A DNA stretch of 19,598 bases from JABMRP01 sp964444795 (lineage in GTDB: Bacteria > Planctomycetota > Planctomycetia > Pirellulales > Thermoguttaceae). Shown here in pieces: positions 6,819 to 14,025 of the stretch. The notes beneath the pieces were generated by a model. The model was not told where the DNA came from, ran no database searches, and saw only the letters and a list, made by a program, of their open reading frames with translations. The stretch spans positions 1-19,598 of the forward strand of contig CAYUIQ010000172.1 in assembly GCA_964444795.1 (NCBI GenBank), read 5' to 3'. Numbering within the stretch: the stretch's first letter is position 1; each line of letters starts with the position of its first letter. Made by a program: the position numbers and the translations under genes.

Positions 6819-8873
6819 TTAGGTTATTGAGCGTGCCGTTTTGCACTTGGGCGCGGGAATGGGCCGCTCCTGGAGTGCTTGTTGGAGTTGCTTCGAAGCC
6901 GCCGCAATCCGATCCGGATCCGCGACACGCGCTCCCAACTCGACCCGCAAGGCATGGTCGGCAATCGTTTTCGCCCCATCTTCGGTGGCCCGTTGCCTCA
7001 AGGCGTGGGCCAGATTCTCCACGGCGCGGAAGTCTTTCCGATCGATCGCCCGGCGGAGATCGTCCACGGAATTGGCGAGCGAGTCGGCGCTAGCGGTCGT
7101 CGCAGCCGATGCTCCGTCGCCCGACTCCGGCGACGGTCCTTCGAGGAAACCGGGAATCTGTCGCAAGATTGCCTCGAAGAGACTTTCGTGGGTGAACGGT
7201 TTGGTAACGAACTCATCGGCCCCGGCCTGGCGACATTGTCGGCGGTCTTCGGTCTGGGCGTGGGCCGTCAGGGCGATCATCGGCAGGTGACCTCCGGTGA
7301 CGGCCTCCAACCGCCGCATCCGCTGGATCAACTCCAGTCCGTCCATTTCGGGCATGTCGATATCGGTCAGCAGGAGGTCGTAGTGATCCTTCTGCAGTGC
7401 CGCGAGTGCCTCACGGCCGTTGCCGGCCAGATCCACGATGCATCCGGCACGTCCCAGCAACAGCTCGATCAGCGTCCGGTTCAAGCGATCGTCTTCGGCG
7501 ACCATCACCCGGTATGTCTCGGATTGCAGGCGAGCCGAGCCGTTGGCCGGTTCCCACCCGCTGTGATCAGTTAAGACACGGCCGACGGACTCTTGCGTCG
7601 AGGGGCTCTCCTTGGACGGTGTGTCCGGCTGGACGCCAAACGGCAAGGTCAACCAGAAACTGCTCCCCTGGCCGACGTCGCTTCGGAACCCGATTTGGCC
7701 GCCCATCATATCGACCATCCGTTTGCAGACGGTCAACCCCAGTCCGACGCCGCCGTGTTGCCGGGTGGTCGATCCGTCGCCCTGGGCGAAACTCTCGAAG
7801 ATGATCGCCTGCCGATCGGCCGGAATGCCGACTCCCGTATCCGTCACCGCCAGCCGCAACGTGACCGAGGCGTCGGTCCGTTCGTCGAAGGTTGCTTGCA
7901 GATGGATCATGCCCCGCTCGGTAAACTTCAGAGCATTGCTCAGCAGGTTGACCAAGATCTCGGCAAATCGCCTTCGGTCGCCGCGCAGGTAGCGCGGGGT
8001 GCTTTCCTCGATACGGCACCGCACGGCCAGCCCCTTGTCGCAAGCGATCCGCCGGGCGGCATCCAGCGCTTCCCCCAACACTTCGTCGAGAACGAAATCG
8101 GCCTCTTCCAGTTCGCTTTGGCCGGTCGAGAGTTCCGAGAAGCTCAGCACGTTGTTGATGGTCTTTAGGAGCGACTCGCCGGCGTCGTGAATCATCCGAG
8201 CCTTGTCGCGGCCGCCGTCGTCCAGCGGCTCCTTCAGCAACAGTCGGGAGAATCCCAGAATGGCGTGCAATGGGGTGCGGATTTCGTGACTCAGGTTGGC
8301 GGTCAGTTCACATTTCCCCCGCTCTGCCGCCTCGACTTCCTTGCGCATCCGCTCGATCTCCCGGCGGGCCAATTCCAATTGGCGGGCGTGTCTCTCCAGT
8401 TCGGCGCGTACCAGATGCCGTTCGACCAGCCAGGCCACCATCGGGCGAACCTGTCGCTGGTGCAACGGCCGAGAGAGCAACACCCGGCGCGGGGAATCGC
8501 CGGCCACGGCATTAGCGGCCGATGACACGTCGGGAGACGAAGTACAACAGAAAACGGCGATCGCCCCGTCTGACTTCAGCACCCGCTGGACGATTTCCTC
8601 GGCATCTTCTTCGATCTCCCGCGACTGGTGCAGGTAATCCAAGTCGATCAGGGCTAGTAAGTACGGCCGGCTGTTCTCGGCGGCCCGCTGAATTCGCCGG
8701 CATGCGGTAGCCGGGTCGTCAACCGACTCCAGAGTCATGCCCTCGAAGAGAGGCAGCCCGGCGGTTTTACCACTGCCTTGCGGCGTTTCCATGCCGCCGG
8801 CACGCACGATGCGACGAAATTCTTCGCCGATCGCCGGATCGCTTCCGAGGATGAGGATCTCTTTGCCGATCAT
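6819..8873 (-). CDS. hybrid sensor histidine kinase with REC and Hpt-like domains
   Basis: This 684-residue protein has no membrane segment, so it is probably a cytoplasmic sensor. Residues 1-155 resemble a decayed receiver: D77 or D79 may replace the phosphoacceptor, and the usual KP is RP at 135-136. A coiled coil at about 155-190 leads to the HisKA domain, with H196 in SHEIRTPLHA. The HATPase domain shows the N box (N309, N313 in VNLLSNALKF), G1 DTGVGIP (345-351) and G2 GVGLGL (375-380). A complete receiver at about 455-575 has D504 in LLTDIDMPEMDG and K558. The C-terminal helices contain H623 in LAHALRQRA, which fits the Hpt phosphotransfer motif except that the usual Lys-Gly after it is Arg-Gln. 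The expected relay is H196 to D504 to H623 and then to the downstream double receiver. The only weak SD is GGAAG before the ATG at 8873. Confidence 0.92.
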   Translation of the reverse strand: MIGKEILILGSDPAIGEEFRRIVRAGGMETPQGSGKTAGLPLFEGMTLESVDDPATACRRIQRAAENSRPYLLALIDLDYLHQSREIEEDAEEIVQRVLKSDGAIAVFCCTSSPDVSSAANAVAGDSPRRVLLSRPLHQRQVRPMVAWLVERHLVRAELERHARQLELARREIERMRKEVEAAERGKCELTANLSHEIRTPLHAILGFSRLLLKEPLDDGGRDKARMIHDAGESLLKTINNVLSFSELSTGQSELEEADFVLDEVLGEALDAARRIACDKGLAVRCRIEESTPRYLRGDRRRFAEILVNLLSNALKFTERGMIHLQATFDERTDASVTLRLAVTDTGVGIPADRQAIIFESFAQGDGSTTRQHGGVGLGLTVCKRMVDMMGGQIGFRSDVGQGSSFWLTLPFGVQPDTPSKESPSTQESVGRVLTDHSGWEPANGSARLQSETYRVMVAEDDRLNRTLIELLLGRAGCIVDLAGNGREALAALQKDHYDLLLTDIDMPEMDGLELIQRMRRLEAVTGGHLPMIALTAHAQTEDRRQCRQAGADEFVTKPFTHESLFEAILRQIPGFLEGPSPESGDGASAATTASADSLANSVDDLRRAIDRKDFRAVENLAHALRQRATEDGAKTIADHALRVELGARVADPDRIAAASKQLQQALQERPIPAPKCKTARSIT

Positions 8874-8908
8874 GAAACATCTTCCACCGGAAGGATGGGG
8901 GGCGACGC

Positions 8909-8962
8909 TTGACCGTTCCGCCTGCTTTTCTCAACAAATGAGAGATGCGGCTTAATGGTCAA
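8909..8962. other. nested inverted repeats before the kinase gene
   Basis: Three concentric arm pairs can be read: TTGACC (8909-8914) with GGTCAA (8957-8962), CCGC (8918-8921) with GCGG (8947-8950), and TCTCA (8929-8933) with TGAGA (8939-8943). It lies in the 167-base gap between the metal transporter stop (9041) and the kinase start (8873), both read leftward. It has no T-run, so an operator or leader structure is as likely as a terminator. It may also be chance. Confidence 0.3.
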
Positions 8963-9040
8963 CTGCTTACAAAAGCATAGGTCGAGAATCCCCGAGAGGT
9001 CGTCCAGTGGGGGAGGCAAGCGGCGAGGAAGATACCGGAT

Positions 9041-9976
9041 CTAACGACGGTTCGGATCGATCCGGTCCGGCTCGCCGGGATGTCGCTGCTGCCGGCTGGG
9101 ATGATAGTGTACCGAGACGTGCCGCAGGTACTGGATATTCTCGCGCAGGGCCCGCTCGACACGGGTGGCCACTTCGTCGCCGGCGGCCACCGTCAGCGCC
9201 CCGTCGACACCGATGGTGACGTTGACCAGTAGGTACTGTCCGAACCGGTGGGCCCGAATCTCCTCGACCTGATCGACTTCCTCGACGCCTCGGACCAACT
9301 CGCGGATCCGATCGGCCAGAGGTTGCTCGGGCGAGATGTTCATCAACTCGCTCGACGAGTCGCGGAGGATTTCGATCCCCGTCTTGAGGATCACCAGCGC
9401 GACCAGCGCGGCGGCCAGCGGGTCGAGCCATACCAGCCCGGTTCGGCTCAGCAAGATACCGGTTCCGGCCGCGACAATGGAGAAGATGTCGTTGCGATGG
9501 TCACGGGCCACGGCCAAGACGGCGATGCTACCGGTCTGCCGGCCGACCCGCGTGGTGTAGAAGGTGAGGCCCAGTTTGGCGGCCAGTGTGGCGAAAGCCA
9601 CCCAAAGCGCGATGGGCGCCGCTATTTCGGACGCGATCTGGCCAATCAACAGATTGTAGACGTTGTCCACGGCGTTCCAGAAGATGGCGACGGCCGTGGC
9701 CACCACGAACGCGCCGACCACCAGCGCGGAAATACTCTCCAGTTGGCGATGTCCGTAGGGGTGCTCCCGATCGGGGGGCTTGCCGGCCATCCCCATGAAT
9801 ATCCGCACCACGATCAGGTAGGCCACGTCGGAAACCGAGTTGATCCCGTCGGCCAGCAACGCTGGACTATGACCGACGATTCCCACCACCGTCTTCGCCG
9901 CGGCCAATACCAGATTGGCCCCGAGGCTCAGATTGACCGCCAGCAGGTTCTTTCGGTCTTTGGCGTCGGGTGTCAT
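9041..9976 (-). CDS. cation diffusion facilitator (CDF) metal exporter, possibly Mn(II)
   Basis: This 311-residue inner-membrane metal/proton antiporter has about six transmembrane helices over residues 12-200, followed by a cytoplasmic ferredoxin-like domain (about 205-292) ending in VSVHYHP. The transport site in helix 2 is ADGINSVSD, with N46 and D50. The site in helix 5 is DHRND, with D159 and D163. Zn-specific CDFs usually have His at one or both of the first positions. An N/D/D/D set is reported for MntE-type manganese exporters, so manganese is the preferred guess, though iron, cobalt or zinc cannot be excluded. The ATG at 9976 has no clear Shine-Dalgarno. The gene is divergent from the ABC importer (256-base shared upstream region) and precedes the kinase gene on the same strand by 167 bases. 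Confidence 0.92.
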   Translation of the reverse strand: MTPDAKDRKNLLAVNLSLGANLVLAAAKTVVGIVGHSPALLADGINSVSDVAYLIVVRIFMGMAGKPPDREHPYGHRQLESISALVVGAFVVATAVAIFWNAVDNVYNLLIGQIASEIAAPIALWVAFATLAAKLGLTFYTTRVGRQTGSIAVLAVARDHRNDIFSIVAAGTGILLSRTGLVWLDPLAAALVALVILKTGIEILRDSSSELMNISPEQPLADRIRELVRGVEEVDQVEEIRAHRFGQYLLVNVTIGVDGALTVAAGDEVATRVERALRENIQYLRHVSVHYHPSRQQRHPGEPDRIDPNRR

Positions 9977-10232
9977 GGGCGGGGGGCTCGAAGAAAACAG
10001 TCGTGAAAAAATGGGTGGGGGTAATGCGTTAACCAGAGGGGGGTGCGGAGAGCGTTCTCTCCGTCAAGGGTACGCCGTGGGGGGCCGAAGGGCAATGCGT
10101 GACGAACCCCACCAACGAGGGGTTATACTTCCCTGCCGGTGTCGTCCGGCCGGTTTGTTGGTTATCCTGGAGGGTTGCGTCGCAGTACAATAGACAATGC
10201 GGACTCGCGTAAGAAAATCAGGAGACACTCCA
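9977..10232. promoter_or_regulatory. divergent intergenic region between CDF gene and ABC importer operon
   Basis: This 256-base region must hold promoters for both directions. A perfect 7-bp stem with a CGTT loop lies at 10046-10063. AACCCC (10105-10110) pairs with GGGGTT (10119-10124) immediately before a -10-like TATACT (10124-10129). A second -10-like TACAAT is at 10186-10191. Neither has a convincing -35. I do not recognise a molybdenum-cofactor riboswitch or a ModE operator here. Confidence 0.35.
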
Positions 10233-11057
10233 ATGCAGAAGAATGTTCACCATCGGGGGGCCGTTGCCACGATCGCCATGGGTCTGATACTGGCCATCGG
10301 CTGTGGGGGGGGCGGCAATGGCAACAATGGCGACGACGATTACGATTTCACCGTTCTTTGCGGTACTTCGTTTCGCACTCCCATGGAAGAGTTGGTCAAA
10401 CAATACAAGGAAGAGACGGGCGAGACGGTCATCATGACGTTTGGCGGTTCCGAGGAACTGCTCCCCCACGTCAAGCTGAAGAGCCAGGGCGACATCTTCA
10501 TCTCTCACTCGCCGTACATGCAGTACACCAAGGACGCCGATGCACTGACGCGCTACGTCCGCGTCGGCCACATGGACCCCGTGTTCATCGTGGCCAAGGA
10601 GAACCCCAAGGAACTCGAAATCAATCGTATCGAGGATCTGGCGCAAGAGGGCCTGCGCGTGGTGCTGCCCGACCCGAGGCATTCGACGTGTGGCGAAATG
10701 GTCGTCGCCCTGCTAGAGAAGAAGGGGATCAAGGATGAGGTGTTCGAGAACGTGGGCAATAGGCTTTTCCGCTCTCACCAACAGGTCGCCCTGCAAATCG
10801 AGCTTGGTCACGCCGACGTGGGCGTCATTTGGAACGGAGTGGCACACACCCTGCTGGGTAAAATTGAGATCGTGGACGCGCCCCCCGAGTACGACAAAGA
10901 AATGGAAGTGGGGATCATGGGCCTTTCCTACTCCAAACGGCCGGAGCAAGTCGAACGGTTCCTGAAATTCGTCGACGAGCACGGCGAGAGGATCTTCACG
11001 GAGTTCGGATACGTCAAGATCACCGCGACGGAGAAAGAAGAGGGAGACCCGTCGTGA
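10233..11057 (+). CDS. ABC importer substrate-binding lipoprotein 1 (ModA-like)
   Basis: This 274-residue periplasmic binding protein belongs to the molybdate/tungstate type. The ATG at 10233 is chosen over an upstream in-frame ATG (10197) because AGGAGA (10220-10225) lies seven bases before it and the signal peptide then begins normally. The signal sequence ends in LAIGC with C24 as the likely lipidated cysteine, followed by a Gly/Asn/Asp-rich tether. Family features are CGTSFRTPMEEL, where ModA has its first oxyanion-binding loop, FGGSEELLPHVKLKSQGD (the second serine loop), and GHADVGVIWNGVA near the C-terminal hinge. It is first in a four-gene operon and overlaps the next gene by four bases. 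The closest relative in the window is the next gene. The ligand is probably molybdate or tungstate by family, but the binding residues are not strict matches, so another oxyanion is possible. Confidence 0.82.
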   Translation: MQKNVHHRGAVATIAMGLILAIGCGGGGNGNNGDDDYDFTVLCGTSFRTPMEELVKQYKEETGETVIMTFGGSEELLPHVKLKSQGDIFISHSPYMQYTKDADALTRYVRVGHMDPVFIVAKENPKELEINRIEDLAQEGLRVVLPDPRHSTCGEMVVALLEKKGIKDEVFENVGNRLFRSHQQVALQIELGHADVGVIWNGVAHTLLGKIEIVDAPPEYDKEMEVGIMGLSYSKRPEQVERFLKFVDEHGERIFTEFGYVKITATEKEEGDPS

Positions 11058-11854
11058 GCGAATCGTTGTCCGGAGTGCGTGACCGCGTGAAGACGCCCTG
11101 GTTTGCCGCGATGGCCGTGGCCACGAGTATGTTCTTGGCGTGCCTGGGATGCGGCGGCAACGACGCACCGCGGCTCTATTGTGGCGCCGGTATCCGCCCG
11201 CCGGTCGAGAAACTGGCCAAAGAGTTCGGTGAGAAACATGGCGTGACCATCGAGGTCGACTACGCCGGAAGCGAAGTCCTGCTGGGGCGCATCAAGCTCA
11301 CCGGCCAGGGCGATCTCTACATGCCCGGCGACCGCCATTACATCGAGCAGGCTGACGAAGCCGGGCTGATCGTTGCGGAAAAGACCAGGGATGTCTGCTA
11401 TTTCGTGCCGGTGATTCTCGTCGGCAAGGACAATCCGCACGATATCCGATCGCTGGACGATCTGAAGAACGCCGAACTCAACATCGGTCTGGGCGATCCC
11501 AAGGCGTGTGCCGTGGGGCGCAAGACGGTCAAGCTGCTGTCGGCGGGCGGGATCGACCGGGAGGACCTCAACGTCGTGACCCTCGCGCTGACGGTCAACG
11601 ACCTGGGCAATCAGGTGGCATTGGGCAAGTTGGATGCGGCCATCGTATGGGACGCCGTGGCCGGGCGGTTTTCCGACAAGACGGTCACCGTGGAGATTCC
11701 CCGTCCAAAGAATATCATTTCGACCGTGCCGATCGCCGTGTTGAAATCCTCCAAACACCCCGAGTTGGCCGAGAAATTCGTCGAGTTCGTCGCCTCCGAG
11801 CGAGGCACCGAAGTTTTCCGAGAGCATCATTACACCACGTCCCTGGACGATTGA
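11054..11854 (+). CDS. ABC importer substrate-binding lipoprotein 2 (ModA-like)
   Basis: This is a second binding protein of 266 residues starting at GTG 11054, which overlaps the preceding stop as GTGA. AGGGAG (11041-11046) is correctly spaced. The signal peptide ends in FLACLGC, so C33 or C30 is the lipidated residue. The body shows CGAGIRPPVEKL, YAGSEVLLGRIKLTGQGD and KLDAAIVWDAVA, each at the place of the corresponding block of lipoprotein 1, so the two are paralogues. They are clearly diverged, with GAG against GTS in the first loop, which may mean different ligands or affinities. Translational coupling to gene 1 and the nine-base gap to the permease gene place both proteins with the same transporter. 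Confidence 0.85.
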   Translation: MSESLSGVRDRVKTPWFAAMAVATSMFLACLGCGGNDAPRLYCGAGIRPPVEKLAKEFGEKHGVTIEVDYAGSEVLLGRIKLTGQGDLYMPGDRHYIEQADEAGLIVAEKTRDVCYFVPVILVGKDNPHDIRSLDDLKNAELNIGLGDPKACAVGRKTVKLLSAGGIDREDLNVVTLALTVNDLGNQVALGKLDAAIVWDAVAGRFSDKTVTVEIPRPKNIISTVPIAVLKSSKHPELAEKFVEFVASERGTEVFREHHYTTSLDD

Positions 11855-11863
11855 CCCGCATCC

Positions 11864-12697
11864 GTGAAGAACCTTCTCTCCTCCACACCACGCGCTTCCA
11901 CCCCGCTGGGCGGGCTCCACGGGCGGCTGTTTGTCCTCTCGATGATGATTTTCGTGGGCATTTTCACGGCGGTCTGGGTGGCCGTGATTTCGGCGGATAT
12001 CAGTTATACAACCGGCGAGGCGATCAATCAGGCGATTCACTCGCCGGAGATCCGCGCCGCCTTGTGGCTTTCGCTGTGGACCAGCGGCGTGACGGTCACA
12101 CTGGGGTTGCTGTTTGCCGTTCCCATGGGCTACGCCTTGAGCCGGTTTCGGTTTCGCGGCCATGCGATCATCGATTCGATCGTCGATCTGCCGATCATCC
12201 TGCCGCCGATGGTGGCCGGCCTGTCGCTGTTGGTTTTCTTTGCCACGGGGCCGGGCCGGTGGATCGAGGAGGCCGGGTTGAAGTTCGTCTTCCAACCCCA
12301 GGGCATCGTCTTGTGCCAGTTGTTGGTCTCCGCGTCGTTCGGCATTCGCGCGGCCAAGCTCACCTTCGACGGCATCGATCCCCGGGTCGAACACGTCGCC
12401 ATGACCCTTGGCTGCACCCGGGCCGGCGCGTTCTTCCGCGTGGCGCTGCCCATGGCCCGGCGGGGGATTATCGTGGCGGGTATTCTGATCTGGACCCGGG
12501 CATTCGGGATCTTCGGCCCAGTGATGATCTTCGTCGGAACGGCTCCCTTCAAGACCGAGGTCCTCCCCACGACGATCTACCTCGAATTGTCCAACGGCCG
12601 GATCGAGGCGGCGCTGGCCGTGGCCGTGTTGATGTTGGCGCTGGCCTCGGTCGCCCTGGTGGGCATCCGCATGATCGGGCTGAGGGAGTCGTCATGA
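11864..12697 (+). CDS. modB: ABC importer permease, ModB type
   Basis: This 277-residue inner-membrane permease of the molybdate/tungstate class would form the translocation homodimer. It has about six membrane helices. A start at GTG 11864 keeps the first helix (LFVLSMMIFVGIFTAVWVAVI) intact, while the next ATGs at 11941 or 11944 would cut it, although no clear ribosome-binding site precedes the GTG. IILPPMVAGLSLLVF is typical of ModB/WtpB. The coupling loop EHVAMTLGCTRAGAFFRVALP is the EAA motif that contacts the ATPase. LWLSLWTSGVTV is the start of the permease domain. The N-terminus is about 40 residues longer than a typical ModB. The stop overlaps the ATPase start as ATGA. The symbol reflects family likeness; substrate specificity is unproven. 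Confidence 0.85.
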   Translation: MKNLLSSTPRASTPLGGLHGRLFVLSMMIFVGIFTAVWVAVISADISYTTGEAINQAIHSPEIRAALWLSLWTSGVTVTLGLLFAVPMGYALSRFRFRGHAIIDSIVDLPIILPPMVAGLSLLVFFATGPGRWIEEAGLKFVFQPQGIVLCQLLVSASFGIRAAKLTFDGIDPRVEHVAMTLGCTRAGAFFRVALPMARRGIIVAGILIWTRAFGIFGPVMIFVGTAPFKTEVLPTTIYLELSNGRIEAALAVAVLMLALASVALVGIRMIGLRESS

Positions 12698-13773
12698 TTC
12701 GCATCGAACAACTCCGATTCGCTGTCGGCTCCTTCGCTCTGCAAGACGTCTCGCTACACGTGACGCCGGGCGAGTACTTCGTGCTGCTGGGACCCTCGGG
12801 ATCCGGAAAGACGCTGCTGGTCGAATGCCTCTGCGGACTCAACCGCATCGCCGGCGGGCGGATCCACATCGCCGGCGCCGACGTAACCGAACTCGAACCC
12901 CGATTGCGACGAATCGGATATTTACCCCAAGACTACGCGCTGTTTCCCCACAAGACGGTTTCCGGAAACATCGCCTTCGGCCTGAAACACCGCCATCTCT
13001 CCGGCGATGAACGGCAGCGGCAAACGCTCCGCTGGACCGATCGGGTGGGCGTCACGCATCTGGCCGACCGCTTTCCAGGGCGGCTCTCCGGCGGTGAGAA
13101 GCAACGGGTCGCGCTGGCCCGGGCGCTGGCCGTGGAGCCCGACGTCCTCTTGCTCGACGAGCCGGTCAGCGCGCTGGACGAATACACCCGCGACACGCTC
13201 TGCCGACAGTTGCGCCAACTCCAGCGCGACACCCAAACGACGACCCTCCACGTCTGCCACAATTTCGCCGAGATGCTCACCGTGGCCGATCGGGTGGGCA
13301 TTATCGATCGGGGGCGATTGCTGCAAGTGGGCACGCCGGGCGAGATCCTCCAGCGTCCGAGAAACCGGTTCGTTGCCCGATTCGTACAAGTCGGCAATCT
13401 ACTCTCCGGCCGGGTCACGGGCGGCGATGACCGGTGGCTGCGAATCGCCGGACCCGGCAACGTCGAATTCCGTGCCGTCGCTCCGCCGGGCCATGCGATG
13501 CCGAACGAATTGCACTATATTGTCCGTCCGGAAAACATCGCTCTCTCAGCCGCAGCCCCGCAAGAGACTCGCGACGGTGCCACCGTGCTCAACGGAACCA
13601 TTGCGGAAGTCGTCGATTTGGGACCGCTGGTCCGCGTCACGGTGTCTTGCGGCGAGGATCTCGATCTGCTGGTTTCGCTCGGCAAGAGAGAGTACAATGG
13701 GCAAGACCTGCACTGTGGGGATCGCGTCCACGTGACCATTGCGACGGAAGACGTCCATGTGCTCCAGGACTGA
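12694..13773 (+). CDS. modC: ABC importer ATP-binding protein, ModC type
   Basis: This is a 359-residue ATPase subunit. Walker A is GPSGSGKT (33-40), the Q-loop is Q79, the signature is LSGGE (131-135), Walker B is VLLLDE (151-156) with catalytic E156, and the H-loop histidine is H189 in VCHN. The C-terminal part (about 285-355) is a TOBE/MOP-like beta-barrel (NGTIAEVVDLG...GDRVHVTIATEDVHVL), which in ModC and WtpC binds oxyanion or regulates transport. The start at ATG 12694 overlaps the permease stop by four bases and is preceded by GAGGGAG (12682-12688); the same frame is open upstream but that is antiparallel to good coding evidence in the permease frame. It is the last gene of the operon and is followed 17 bases later by a long stem-loop repeat. 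Confidence 0.9.
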   Translation: MIRIEQLRFAVGSFALQDVSLHVTPGEYFVLLGPSGSGKTLLVECLCGLNRIAGGRIHIAGADVTELEPRLRRIGYLPQDYALFPHKTVSGNIAFGLKHRHLSGDERQRQTLRWTDRVGVTHLADRFPGRLSGGEKQRVALARALAVEPDVLLLDEPVSALDEYTRDTLCRQLRQLQRDTQTTTLHVCHNFAEMLTVADRVGIIDRGRLLQVGTPGEILQRPRNRFVARFVQVGNLLSGRVTGGDDRWLRIAGPGNVEFRAVAPPGHAMPNELHYIVRPENIALSAAAPQETRDGATVLNGTIAEVVDLGPLVRVTVSCGEDLDLLVSLGKREYNGQDLHCGDRVHVTIATEDVHVLQD

Positions 13774-13790
13774 CCTCTGCCTCAGAATTT

Positions 13791-13862
13791 GTACGATGGC
13801 CCTCCGAGGCCGTCGAGAACCCGCGTTGCCTTGGTAGCGACGGCCTCGGAGGGCCATCGTAC
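13791..13862. repeat. long perfect stem-loop, palindrome family B
   Basis: Two 25-base arms (13791-13815 and 13838-13862) are perfect reverse complements around a 22-base loop. The outer end is GTACGATGGCCCTCC. A partial copy of this end occurs at 4878-4892, so it looks like a dispersed element. It lies 17 bases after the ABC operon and may protect or terminate the transcript, but it has no T-run. Confidence 0.9.
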
Positions 13863-14025
13863 CGCATCAAATGACTAGCTGCCGACCCGATCGTAGCCGC
13901 CACGCGATTCGACGCTCTGCTGCCCCGAGCGATCCTACCCAAACGCTTTCCGCCCGGTTTCCAAGTCCTCGCCAGGAACCGGACGGAAAGACATCCCAAC
14001 AAAACGGAACAATCGAGCCATCGCC

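Noticed and set aside
9977..10232. Molybdenum-cofactor riboswitch or ModE operator upstream of the importer
   Set aside because: I could find hairpins but not the conserved Moco core or a ModE palindrome; a covariance model scan would decide.
10928..12394. Minus-strand open frame (488 codons) across the binding protein and permease genes
   Set aside because: It is a shadow frame with charged low-complexity translation opposite a coherent operon.
11506..12693. Upstream extension of the ATPase frame making a 755-residue protein
   Set aside because: The extension overlaps well-supported binding-protein and permease genes in another frame and has no motif; the ATPase family start fits ATG 12694 with a good ribosome-binding site.
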